64,000 nt of DNA from Tractidigestivibacter sp050946515 (GTDB taxonomy: Bacteria > Actinomycetota > Coriobacteriia > Coriobacteriales > Atopobiaceae). The position numbers and the translations under genes are program-made. How positions within the stretch are numbered: the stretch's first letter is position 1; each line of letters begins with the position of its first letter. The stretch spans positions 1 to 64,000 of the forward strand of contig NZ_JBMNUX010000001.1 in the NCBI RefSeq assembly GCF_050946515.1, given 5' to 3'. The notes under the pieces were generated by a model. The model searched no databases, was not told where the DNA came from, and saw only the letters and a program-made list of their open reading frames with translations. Below are positions 35,237 through 43,774 of this stretch, piece by piece.

Positions 35237-38200
35237 GTGTATCTGAAGTCGCTCACTCTCAAGGGCTTCAAGTCGTTTGCCGACAAGACGACCATGGTCT
35301 TTGACCCAGGCCTGAATGTCGTCGTAGGCCCAAATGGATCGGGCAAGTCCAACGTCTCCGATTCAATCCTCTGGGTTCTTGGCGAACAGAGCGCAAAGAT
35401 GCTCCGCGGCCAGGCCATGGAGGATGTCATCTTCTCGGGCAGCTCTGCGAGGCAGCCAGTTGGCGTGGCCGAGGTCACCCTTGTGCTCGACAATTCCGAT
35501 CACACGCTGCCCATCGACTTCTCCGAGGTAGGCATCACCCGTAGGATGTATCGATCTGGCGAGTCTGAATACCTGATCAATGGCGCGCCTTCGCGGCTCA
35601 TGGACGTGCAGGACATCCTGCACGACTCAGGCCTTGGCAAGGACACGCACTCGATCATCAGCCAGGGCAAGCTCGACGCCGTGCTGCAGAGCCGCCCCGA
35701 AGAGCGCCGCTCTCTTATCGAGGAGGCCGCCGACATCTCAAAGCACCGCCGCCGCAAGGAGCGCAGCGCCAAGAAGCTTGCATCGATGGACGAGAACCTC
35801 TCGCGTGCAAAGGTCGTCTCGCGCGAAATCTCGCGCCAGCTCAAGCCTCTCGAGCGCCAGGTTGACCGCGCAAAGCGCGCCGCCGACGTGAGCGACCGGC
35901 TCTCCGAGCTCACGACCCAGCTTGCGGTGGACGACCTTCGGCAGCTCCAGAAGCGCTACAGCGAGCTTTCGGCGCGCGGGCGCGAGGCGGACGCGGCCAT
36001 CGAGCTCGCGCAGTACCGCTATGACGAGAAGAGCGCGGACCTCGAGAAATACCAGTCGCTGCTCGAGCAGAAAGGCCTTTTCGTTGGAGACCTTGGCGAG
36101 CAGCGCCGCCGCATGCAGAGCATCCTCGAGCGCATGGACGCCGACATGCGCCTGCTTGAGGAAAAGGGCAAGAACATGGTCGACCGGCTGTCAGAGATGC
36201 GCATGCAGCTCTCAACCATGTCGAAGCAGCGCTCTGACGTCGCTGCCGACCATGAGCGCGTGTCGGGCGAGCTCTCAGACGCCCGCGTTCGCTCGCGCGA
36301 GCTCGAGCAGCGCGTCAGCGAGCTTTCCGAAACGGCCCATGCGGCCTCCAAGCGCCGCCGCGAGCTTGAGGAGACCCTCACGCGCCGCAGGACCGATGAG
36401 CGCAAGGCTCGCTCCGAGGCGGACCGAGAGACGCTCGCCTCGGCTAAGCTCGAGAGCCAGATCTCTAACTCGGAGGTCGAGGACGGTATGTTCCAAAGCC
36501 GCCTCGACGAGCTTGAGAGGACCGTCGCGACCTCTGAGAAGGCCCTAGCCGAGCGCGGCGAGCGCAAGGACGCCCTTGAGAAGTCGCTCGCCGACGCGCA
36601 CGAGCGCGTCGAGATGATCGCGGCAAAAATCGCAGAGGCGCAGCCCGCGCTCCAGTCGGCCCGCAAGGCCGAGCAGGACGCCCGAGCTCGCCTGTCGTCT
36701 TCAGAGGCGACGCTGACCGCCCTCAAGGCCGTAGATGCCGAGGTTGAGAAGGCAAGCCCGCTCGCCGCTGCCCTTGTCGCCGGAGACTCGGGCAGCCTCG
36801 TGGAATGCCGCCTTGCCGACCTCATCGACGCCGACCCCCAGATGGAGGCGCTTGTCGAGCACCTCTTGGGAGATGACCTCGCCGCGCTTGTCGTTGCCGA
36901 CGAGCAGTCCGTCTCCTCCGTGGCAAACGCGGCCGCCTCGCTCAAGAAGGTTGAGGGGCGCGCCACGGTCGTCGCGCGCGACGTTCCCTTCGCGCAAGCG
37001 CCTGCCGACGCGCCGGGAGAGCCACTCGTCGACCACCTGCGCATTGCTGACGACGCCCGAGCGGTGCTCGGGGCGCTTCTGGGCGACGTGCGGCTTGTGG
37101 GAAGCGTTGACGAGGCGCTCTCTGCTCACAAGGCGGCCCCTGCGCTCACGTACGTCACGGCCGAGGGAGTTACCGTCCTTCCCGATGGCCGCTGCGTGCT
37201 TGGAAGCGCGCCGACCTCAGAGGCGGGCGCCCTCGAGCGCAAGCGCCGCATCAGGGCGCTGACCGAGGGGCTTGAATCGCTCAAGTCCGAGCTTTCCGAG
37301 GCAACGGCCGCAGCCGAGAAGCGCGAGGCGGATCTCTCTGCTGCCCGTGACGCCGCGGCGTCAGCAAAGGGAGAGGTCGCGCGTCTTTCGGGCGAGCTCT
37401 CCTCGCTCACCAAGGAGATTGGCCGGCTCGAAGGCCAGCGTCGTCGCGCTTCCGACGAGCGCGCGCAGGTCTCCTCTCAGCGTGCCAAGTCTGCCGAGAA
37501 GGCGGCTGACGCAAAGAAGAGCATTCAGACCCATCGTGCAGCTGCTGAGGCGGCCACCAAGCGCGCGGAGGAGCTCTCCTCGGGCCTCGCTGAGCTTTCC
37601 GACCAGCACGACGAGGCCGTGCGCGCGCAAGGCAAGGCGAATCATGAGCTTGGCGACGCAAAGGTCGAGCTTGCCCAGGCAAAGGAGCGCACCAAGAACC
37701 TTGAGACTCGCGAGCATGACCTCGCCAGACGCGAGCATGACCTCGCCAAACGCATTGAGGCGACCGAGAACAGCTCGCGCGCCCTCGAGGTGGTGCGCCT
37801 GCGCGTCGACCCCCTCCACGATCGCTACGACGCAATCCATGAGCGCGCTCTTGTATGGGCCGCCCGCCTGAAGGACCGCGCCTCTTTGGCCGAGGCAGAC
37901 TCCGAGTCGCTCAAGAAGACGATCAGCGACGCCAAGGAGGCCGTAAACTCCGCAAACTCCGAGCTTTCTCGAGCCAAGGACGTAGCGAGCGGCGTGAAGG
38001 TCGAGCTCGGCCGCCTTGAGGTGCAGGTCCAAAATGCCATCGACGCAATCACGGCGACGGGCGCCGTGCTCGACGACGCGCTCCAGCTTCCTGCGCCAGA
38101 CGACCGCGAGGCGGCGGAGCGCGAGGTAAAGCAGCTGAAGGCGCAGCTTGACTCCATCGGTCCCGTCAACGAGGTCGCCATGGACGAGTACATGCGCCTC

Positions 38201-38776
38201 AAGGAGCGTGCTGACTACATAAACGAACAGGTGGAAGACCTTGAGAGCGCACGTCGCTCGCTTTCCAAGATCTCTGCCACCATCGACAGAAAGATGCGCC
38301 GGCGCTTCTTGGTGACCTACGACAAGGTCAACGAGAACTTCGGGCAGATCTTCTCGATGCTCTTCCCGGGAGGTCACGCGCACCTTGAGATGACCGACCC
38401 CGACCATCCCGACCAGACTGGCATCGAGATTGTGGCGCAGCCTCGCGGCAAGCGCATCACCAAGATGATGCTGATGTCTGGCGGCGAGAAGTCGCTTACG
38501 GCGCTTGCGCTTCTCTTCGCCGTGTACAAGACGCGCACCGTGCCGTTCTACGTGTTTGACGAGGTCGAGGCCGCACTTGACGACTCGAACCTCTCGAGGC
38601 TGCTTGACGCCATCGAGCAGCTGAAGGAAACTACCCAGCTCATCGTCATCTCCCACCAGCGGCGTACGATGGAGCAGGCGGACGTGCTCTACGGCGTCTC
38701 CATGCAGGCGGACGGCGTGAGCCATGTGATATCGCAGCGCTTGGATAGAGCGACAGGAAAGGTGGTTGATGCGTGA
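35237..38776 (+). CDS. smc: Chromosome partition protein SMC
   Basis: Chromosome-organising ATPase of 1179 residues, the normal length. The N-terminal head has FKSFADKT and Walker A GPNGSGKSN near 32-40. Two long coiled-coil arms flank the hinge (about 505-660, including LVEHLLGDDLAALVVADEQS and LEGLLGDVRLVGSVDEAL-like text). The C-terminal head contains signature LMSGGEKSLTALALLFA and Walker B FYVFDEVEAALDDSN. The start is GTG at 35237. It runs directly into ftsY. The kleisin partners ScpA and ScpB are not in the window. Confidence 0.97.
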   Translation: MYLKSLTLKGFKSFADKTTMVFDPGLNVVVGPNGSGKSNVSDSILWVLGEQSAKMLRGQAMEDVIFSGSSARQPVGVAEVTLVLDNSDHTLPIDFSEVGITRRMYRSGESEYLINGAPSRLMDVQDILHDSGLGKDTHSIISQGKLDAVLQSRPEERRSLIEEAADISKHRRRKERSAKKLASMDENLSRAKVVSREISRQLKPLERQVDRAKRAADVSDRLSELTTQLAVDDLRQLQKRYSELSARGREADAAIELAQYRYDEKSADLEKYQSLLEQKGLFVGDLGEQRRRMQSILERMDADMRLLEEKGKNMVDRLSEMRMQLSTMSKQRSDVAADHERVSGELSDARVRSRELEQRVSELSETAHAASKRRRELEETLTRRRTDERKARSEADRETLASAKLESQISNSEVEDGMFQSRLDELERTVATSEKALAERGERKDALEKSLADAHERVEMIAAKIAEAQPALQSARKAEQDARARLSSSEATLTALKAVDAEVEKASPLAAALVAGDSGSLVECRLADLIDADPQMEALVEHLLGDDLAALVVADEQSVSSVANAAASLKKVEGRATVVARDVPFAQAPADAPGEPLVDHLRIADDARAVLGALLGDVRLVGSVDEALSAHKAAPALTYVTAEGVTVLPDGRCVLGSAPTSEAGALERKRRIRALTEGLESLKSELSEATAAAEKREADLSAARDAAASAKGEVARLSGELSSLTKEIGRLEGQRRRASDERAQVSSQRAKSAEKAADAKKSIQTHRAAAEAATKRAEELSSGLAELSDQHDEAVRAQGKANHELGDAKVELAQAKERTKNLETREHDLARREHDLAKRIEATENSSRALEVVRLRVDPLHDRYDAIHERALVWAARLKDRASLAEADSESLKKTISDAKEAVNSANSELSRAKDVASGVKVELGRLEVQVQNAIDAITATGAVLDDALQLPAPDDREAAEREVKQLKAQLDSIGPVNEVAMDEYMRLKERADYINEQVEDLESARRSLSKISATIDRKMRRRFLVTYDKVNENFGQIFSMLFPGGHAHLEMTDPDHPDQTGIEIVAQPRGKRITKMMLMSGGEKSLTALALLFAVYKTRTVPFYVFDEVEAALDDSNLSRLLDAIEQLKETTQLIVISHQRRTMEQADVLYGVSMQADGVSHVISQRLDRATGKVVDA

Positions 38777-39675
38777 TGGGTCTTTTTGACAAGCTCAAGA
38801 GCGGCCTCTCCCGCTCTCGCGAGGCCTTAAACGAGATTTTCTACATGGGCGGAGAGGTTGACGAGGAGTTCTGGGAAGACCTCGAGGACACGCTCGTGAT
38901 GGGCGACATGGGCGGAGAGCTGGCCATGCGCGTGACCGACGACCTGAGGGAGCAGGCAGCCCGCGAGAACCTCACCCGCGCCCCGCAGCTGCGCGACGCG
39001 CTGGCGACGCGCCTGGCGCAGGAGTTTCCGGCATCGGACCGCGACCCCTTCGAGGACACGCCGTCATGCGTGGTGTTTGTGGGCATCAACGGCGCAGGCA
39101 AGACCACCACGGTTGGCAAGCTTGCCGGCGTGGCGAAAAACGAAGGCAAGTCATGCCTGATTGGCGGCGCCGACACCTTCCGTGCCGCCGCAATCGAGCA
39201 GCTTGAGGTATGGGGAAAGCGCGCGGGCGTGGAGGTTGTCACGCGCGAGCGAGGCGCCGACCCCGCAAGCGTCTGCTACGACGTTGTGGAGCGCGCCGAG
39301 CGCGAGGGCACCCAGCTCACGCTCATCGATACCGCGGGCCGCCTGCACACGTCGTCCGACCTCATGCGCGAGCTTGCCAAGGTCGTCAACGTCACCCGCA
39401 AGCGCGCCACGATGCCCGTGACGGTTGTGCTGGTTATTGACGCCACGACCGGGCAGAATGGACTTAACCAGGCAAAGGAGTTCAACTCCGCGCTCGACCT
39501 CGACGGGCTCATCGTGACCAAGCTTGACGGCACTGCCAAGGGAGGCATCGCCGTTGCCATCTCAGAGCAGCTTGGCCTTCCCATCTACCGCATTGGCGTG
39601 GGGGAGTCCATAGACGACCTGCAATCATTCGACGCGCTGGATTTCTGCCGCGCGCTCGTAGGCGAAGGGAAATAA
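38776..39675 (+). CDS. ftsY: Signal recognition particle receptor FtsY
   Basis: GTPase docking receptor for ribosome-SRP complexes at the membrane; 299 residues. The NG domain alone is present, without the long acidic A domain of E. coli, as usual in Gram-positives. Motifs are G1 GINGAGKTTTVGKLA, DTFRAAA (G2), DTAGRLHTSSDLM (G3), TKLDGTAKGG (G4) and GVGESIDDLQSF. GTG at 38773 and ATG at 38776 both fit; the ATG overlaps the smc stop. It lies between smc and ffh, whose product it binds. Confidence 0.95.
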   Translation: MGLFDKLKSGLSRSREALNEIFYMGGEVDEEFWEDLEDTLVMGDMGGELAMRVTDDLREQAARENLTRAPQLRDALATRLAQEFPASDRDPFEDTPSCVVFVGINGAGKTTTVGKLAGVAKNEGKSCLIGGADTFRAAAIEQLEVWGKRAGVEVVTRERGADPASVCYDVVERAEREGTQLTLIDTAGRLHTSSDLMRELAKVVNVTRKRATMPVTVVLVIDATTGQNGLNQAKEFNSALDLDGLIVTKLDGTAKGGIAVAISEQLGLPIYRIGVGESIDDLQSFDALDFCRALVGEGK

Positions 39676-39678
39676 CGA

Positions 39679-41094
39679 ATGTTCAACAGCCTCTCCGACC
39701 GCCTTCAGGACACCTTTGACAAGCTTCGCGGCAAGGGCAAGCTCACCGAGGACGACATTGCGCTCGCCATGCGCGAGATTCGCATGGCCCTTCTCGAGGC
39801 CGACGTCAACTACCGCGTGGTCAAGGACTTTGTGGCTGAGTGCAAGCAGAAGTGCCTCGAGTCCGACGTCCTCGACTCGCTGACGCCGGCGCAAAACGTC
39901 GTGCGCATCGTGCTTGACCAGCTGACCGAGCTTCTGGGGTCCACCGAGTCGAAGCTCGTGCTTGCGCAGAACCGCACGCCCAACGTGATCATGCTCGTGG
40001 GCCTTCAGGGCTCAGGCAAGACGACGGCCGCGTCCAAGCTCGCATACCTGCTGAAGGGACAGGGCCACTCTCCGCTGCTCGCGGCCTGCGACACCCATCG
40101 CCCCGCCGCTGCCGACCAGCTCGAGACGCTGGGCAAAGAGATCGGCGTGCCGGTCTATCGCGGCGACGGCAAGGACGCCGTGCGCGTGGCCAAGGAGTCC
40201 ATCCAAGAGGCCGTAAGCCACATGAACGACATCGTGATCGTGGACACCGCCGGTCGCCTGCAGATTGACGAAGAGATGATGCAGGAGGCCGTCGCCATCA
40301 AGGACGCGGTCAAGCCAGATCAGATCCTGATGGTCGTCGACGCCATGACCGGTCAGGACATTGTGAACGTTGTTTCTGAGTTCGCCGAGCGCACCGACTT
40401 CGACGGCGTGATCATCTCCAAGCTCGACGGCGACGCGCGCGGCGGCGGCGCCCTCTCGGTGCGCGCCGTCACCGGCAAGCCCATCAAGTTCGTCTCGATG
40501 GGCGAGAAGCCCGACTCGCTGGAAGTCTTCCATCCCGACCGCATGGCCAAGCGCATCCTGGGCATGGGCGACGTCTACGGCATCATCGAGCAGGCCGAGA
40601 AGGTCGCCGACCAGGAGCAGATCGACGCAGCCGAGCGCATGCTGCGCGAGGGCTTCACGATGGACGACCTGCTCAACCAGATGCAGCAGATCCGCAAGAT
40701 GGGCGGCTTGGCCAAGATCATCGGCTCGCTTCCTGGCGGCGAGCGAGCGATGGCCCAGCAGGGCGGCGTGGACGAGAAGTCGATGGACCGCATCGAGGCG
40801 ATGATCCACTCCATGACCAAGGAGGAGCGCGCCCGGCCAAAGATCATCAACGGCCAGCGCAGAAAGCGCATCGCCCAGGGATCTGGTCGCAGCGTCCAAG
40901 AGGTGAACCAGCTCATCAAGCAGTGGAGCGAGATGAACAAGATGATGGGCAAGATGCGCCAGATGACCAACGCCGGCGGAGGCTCGAGAAAGCAGCGTCG
41001 CCAGATGGAGGCCATGATGCGCAACATGGGGATGGGCGGTCAGATGCCCACCGGTGGCCGTGGTGGTCGCGGAAGCCGTGGCCGTCGTCGGTAG
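39679..41094 (+). CDS. ffh: Signal recognition particle protein Ffh
   Basis: GTPase of the signal recognition particle, 471 residues. The NG domain has G1 GLQGSGKTTAASKLA, DTHRPAAADQL, DTAGRLQIDEEMM and TKLDGDARGGGALSV-type sites (here SKLDGDARGG). The methionine-rich M domain from about 300 binds 4.5S RNA and signal peptides (MSKMDD-like FTMDDLLNQMQQIRKMG, then GSGRSVQEVNQLIKQW). The tail is Gly/Arg-rich (GGRGGRGSRGRRR). It is four bases past ftsY. No SRP RNA gene is visible nearby. It closes the core block. Confidence 0.96.
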   Translation: MFNSLSDRLQDTFDKLRGKGKLTEDDIALAMREIRMALLEADVNYRVVKDFVAECKQKCLESDVLDSLTPAQNVVRIVLDQLTELLGSTESKLVLAQNRTPNVIMLVGLQGSGKTTAASKLAYLLKGQGHSPLLAACDTHRPAAADQLETLGKEIGVPVYRGDGKDAVRVAKESIQEAVSHMNDIVIVDTAGRLQIDEEMMQEAVAIKDAVKPDQILMVVDAMTGQDIVNVVSEFAERTDFDGVIISKLDGDARGGGALSVRAVTGKPIKFVSMGEKPDSLEVFHPDRMAKRILGMGDVYGIIEQAEKVADQEQIDAAERMLREGFTMDDLLNQMQQIRKMGGLAKIIGSLPGGERAMAQQGGVDEKSMDRIEAMIHSMTKEERARPKIINGQRRKRIAQGSGRSVQEVNQLIKQWSEMNKMMGKMRQMTNAGGGSRKQRRQMEAMMRNMGMGGQMPTGGRGGRGSRGRRR

Positions 41095-41147
41095 CTGGCC
41101 GGCGGCTCCTTCAGGGCCTGGTCTGTCTCACAATGCGCTCCCAAACA

Positions 41148-41183
41148 GAAAGTCCCCCGCCAAAAAGCGGGGGACTTTCTTTG
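41148..41183. terminator. Bidirectional rho-independent terminator
   Basis: GAAAGTCCCCCGC pairs with GCGGGGGACTTTC around CAAAAA; TTTG follows on the plus strand. It stands between the convergent ffh and L,D-transpeptidase genes. Confidence 0.8.
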
Positions 41184-41200
41184 CGCCGTTATGCTAATCG

Positions 41201-42679
41201 CTACTCGTGGATTACGACCACGTCGCCGACCTCGCAGAGCGAGTAGAGCTTCTCGGCGTCATCGTAGCTCAGGTTCATGCATCCATGGCTTCCGTTGTAC
41301 AGGTAGATGTCGCCGCCAAAGCTCGAGCGCCACGGTGCGTTGTGAAAGCCCATCAAGTTGCCGACGACGCCCATCCAGAAGTCGACGTTGCTGACCCACG
41401 AGGGGTTGCCGCTCTCGTCGTTGGGGCCAATCAGCGTGGAGGGGCTCTCCTTGTTGGTGATGGTCCAGACCCCCTGTGTGGTGTCGTGGCCAAGGCTCGG
41501 CTGGCCGCTGACGATGTCAGCCTCCCACAGGACGGTGCCATCGGTGTCGAAGAAAATGGCGTGCTGGTCAGAGATGTCGACGTCGATGTAGTGGTTCGAC
41601 CAGTCCTGTCCTCCGGGATTGTAGCTATAGGCGGTCGAATAGCAGGGCATCTCGAGGGTCTCGGAGGTGCCTGAGGTGATGTCGTTGTAGATGTCCTGGG
41701 CGGTCTCCTCGCCGTTGATCGACCAGCCATAAGCGCCTGCGCCGCCAACGACGGTCTCGGTGACGCCGTCCGGGCGCGTGTAGGTGCGCTCCGTCTGGTA
41801 GGAGTCGGTCATTTCGGAGAGGTCGCCCTTTGCCCATGTGGTGATGGCGTCCTGGTTGAGGGTCACGGAGAGGTCGTCTCCAATCGTGATCCACTGGTTG
41901 ATGAGCGAGGCGTCGACGGTCGTGACGGTGGTTCCCGCAAGGGTCAGCGTGATGGTGGGCTCAAGGAGCGCGTTTGCCTGGTCCACGGCGTTCTGTATGC
42001 TCGAGCCGTCCATCAGAACGCTTTCATCCAGCGTGACGGCGGTCTCCAGCGCGCTGATCTCTTGGTCCAGATAGCTTGTGAGGGCGTCGGTGTCGATGCG
42101 GCTGGCAAGGGCGCTTACGGAGGTCTCATACTGCTGGGTCTCCTCGTTGTAGGTGATTGCGGCAGCGGCGCTTGTGGTCTCTGCGCCGGCGGCATCCGAG
42201 ACGGCCGTCGTGACGAGAGACGAGAGCTTGTCGGCGTCGTAGCTCACGTATGTAGAGCTGTCCTGCGTCGTGAGGGTGCGGGATCCGGAGATCTCAACGG
42301 GCCATGCCCAGGGGTTCTGCTGCGCTATGGCATCTGAGGCCGCGCTCGCGCCGTCGTAGGCAAGGCCAATGTCGTCGGCCGTGTAGGAGAGCGTCAGCCC
42401 GTCTCCCTCAACCGTTTGGCTCCAGCCCGCAACCTTGGTGGAGATGAGCGTCTCTCCGACGGATGCGGCGCTCTCAAGCGAGACGTCGGTGCCATCGAGC
42501 GTCGTGTTGGGCATGAAGTAGTTGCTGAAGTAGACGACACCGCCAAAATAGACGACCGCAAGTATCACGAGAATGACAATGACCGCAACAATTGGCCCGC
42601 GCCCATGGTGGGCTGGCTTCTTCTCTTCGACGTTGTCCGGATTTGTGGAAAAATGCGCTCCGCTGTTCGTTTTTGCCAT
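41201..42679 (-). CDS. L,D-transpeptidase (YkuD family) with peptidoglycan-binding domain
   Basis: A 492-residue cell-wall enzyme. A short basic cytoplasmic tail precedes one membrane helix (PIVAVIVILVILAVVYFGGVVYF, about 29-51). Two putative peptidoglycan-binding (PG-binding-4-like) segments follow, then the YkuD catalytic domain at the C-terminus with His465 and Cys467 in SHGCMNLSYDDAEKLY. The product would make 3-3 peptide cross-links or attach proteins to the wall. It is monocistronic and divergent from the SpoU gene. Confidence 0.93.
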   Translation of the reverse strand: MAKTNSGAHFSTNPDNVEEKKPAHHGRGPIVAVIVILVILAVVYFGGVVYFSNYFMPNTTLDGTDVSLESAASVGETLISTKVAGWSQTVEGDGLTLSYTADDIGLAYDGASAASDAIAQQNPWAWPVEISGSRTLTTQDSSTYVSYDADKLSSLVTTAVSDAAGAETTSAAAAITYNEETQQYETSVSALASRIDTDALTSYLDQEISALETAVTLDESVLMDGSSIQNAVDQANALLEPTITLTLAGTTVTTVDASLINQWITIGDDLSVTLNQDAITTWAKGDLSEMTDSYQTERTYTRPDGVTETVVGGAGAYGWSINGEETAQDIYNDITSGTSETLEMPCYSTAYSYNPGGQDWSNHYIDVDISDQHAIFFDTDGTVLWEADIVSGQPSLGHDTTQGVWTITNKESPSTLIGPNDESGNPSWVSNVDFWMGVVGNLMGFHNAPWRSSFGGDIYLYNGSHGCMNLSYDDAEKLYSLCEVGDVVVIHE

Positions 42680-42815
42680 GTTTTGGATGTCTTTCCTTTA
42701 TCAGGGCAACCGCACCCCAAATTCTTCCATTGGATGCCTATAGTAGCGCAGGGCGGTCGCTACGCCCACGCGGTAATGCCGTTCGTCTGCCGAAAAGCAA
42801 CAAAGGAACTCAGGT

Positions 42816-43637
42816 ATGAACCTTATCCAAATCAATAATCTTTCCGACAAGCGCCTAGACCCCTACATGAGGCTGACGGACCGCCAGCTCAGAAACAAGC
42901 TCGAGCCTGAGAAGGCCATTCTCATCGCCGAATCGCGCATTGTGATCGAGGTGGCCCTAGACGCTGGCATCGAGCCGCTCTCTTTCCTCGTGGACAACTC
43001 CAGGCTCGCCTCTGGCGCAGAGCTCTTTGAGCGCGCGGGATGCCCGGTCTACGTGCTTCCGCACGACAAGATGGAGCAGCTCACGGGCTATAACGTGAAC
43101 CGCGGCCTGCTTTGCGCCATGCGCAGGCCGCGCCCTATGCCGATGGGGGAGGTTCTCGAGGGCGCCCGACACATCGCCGTGCTCGAGGACCTTGTGGACG
43201 TGACCAACGTCGGCGCGGTCTTTCGCTCTGCCGCGGCCTTGCAAGCCGACGCGGTGCTGCTCTCGCCGCGCTGCGCAGACCCGCTTAGCCGTCGTGCGGT
43301 GCGCGTCTCCATGGGAACGGTCTTTCAGGTGCCCTGGGCGACTGTCTCTGCGGACGCCTGGCCAGGCGATCTTGTCCAAGAGCTCCACGGCCATGGGATG
43401 CCATGCTATGGCATGGCCCTCGAGAAGGACGCCCTGCCCATTGACGATGCCTCGCTCGACGCGGATGCATGCGCGCTCTTCTTTGGCTGCGAAGGCTATG
43501 GGCTCTCGCGGCAGACGCTTGACGTCATGGACCGTACGGTAATCATTCCGATGTCGAACGGGGTCGACTCCCTCAACGTCGCGGCGTCGTCTGCCGTTGC
43601 GTTCTGGGAGCTCTTCGCGCGCCGGTCGCGCCGATAG
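42816..43637 (+). CDS. SpoU/TrmH-family RNA 2'-O-methyltransferase
   Basis: A 273-residue RNA ribose methyltransferase with the knotted SPOUT fold. An N-terminal substrate-binding part (about 1-105) precedes motif 1 EDLVDVTNVGAVFRSAAAL, motif 2 FFGCEGYGLS and motif 3 IPMSNGVDSLNVAASSAVAF. The RNA target cannot be told. The ATG at 42816 has a weak GGAACTCAGG site. The preceding 136 bases contain TATAGT at 42739-42744, a possible -10. Confidence 0.9.
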   Translation: MNLIQINNLSDKRLDPYMRLTDRQLRNKLEPEKAILIAESRIVIEVALDAGIEPLSFLVDNSRLASGAELFERAGCPVYVLPHDKMEQLTGYNVNRGLLCAMRRPRPMPMGEVLEGARHIAVLEDLVDVTNVGAVFRSAAALQADAVLLSPRCADPLSRRAVRVSMGTVFQVPWATVSADAWPGDLVQELHGHGMPCYGMALEKDALPIDDASLDADACALFFGCEGYGLSRQTLDVMDRTVIIPMSNGVDSLNVAASSAVAFWELFARRSRR

Positions 43638-43699
43638 CCTGCCCGGAGGCCTCTTGGGTGGCTCTTCGCCTCGCGTCCCGAAGCAAGCGCCTCTCGTAC

Positions 43700-43744
43700 A
43701 AAAAGGGCCCCTCCCGAGCAGGTCGCTGCTCGCGAGGGGCCCTT
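43700..43744 (-). terminator. Rho-independent terminator of the ABC exporter operon
   Basis: On the minus strand AGGGGCCC-type arms (GGGCCCCTC with GAGGGGCCC) close a 20-base loop that itself holds GCTCG/CGAGC pairing, followed by TTTTTG. It may also stop transcripts of the SpoU gene. Confidence 0.8.
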
Positions 43745-43774
43745 GCGCCTTCTAAGGACCTGGATGCTACGGCT

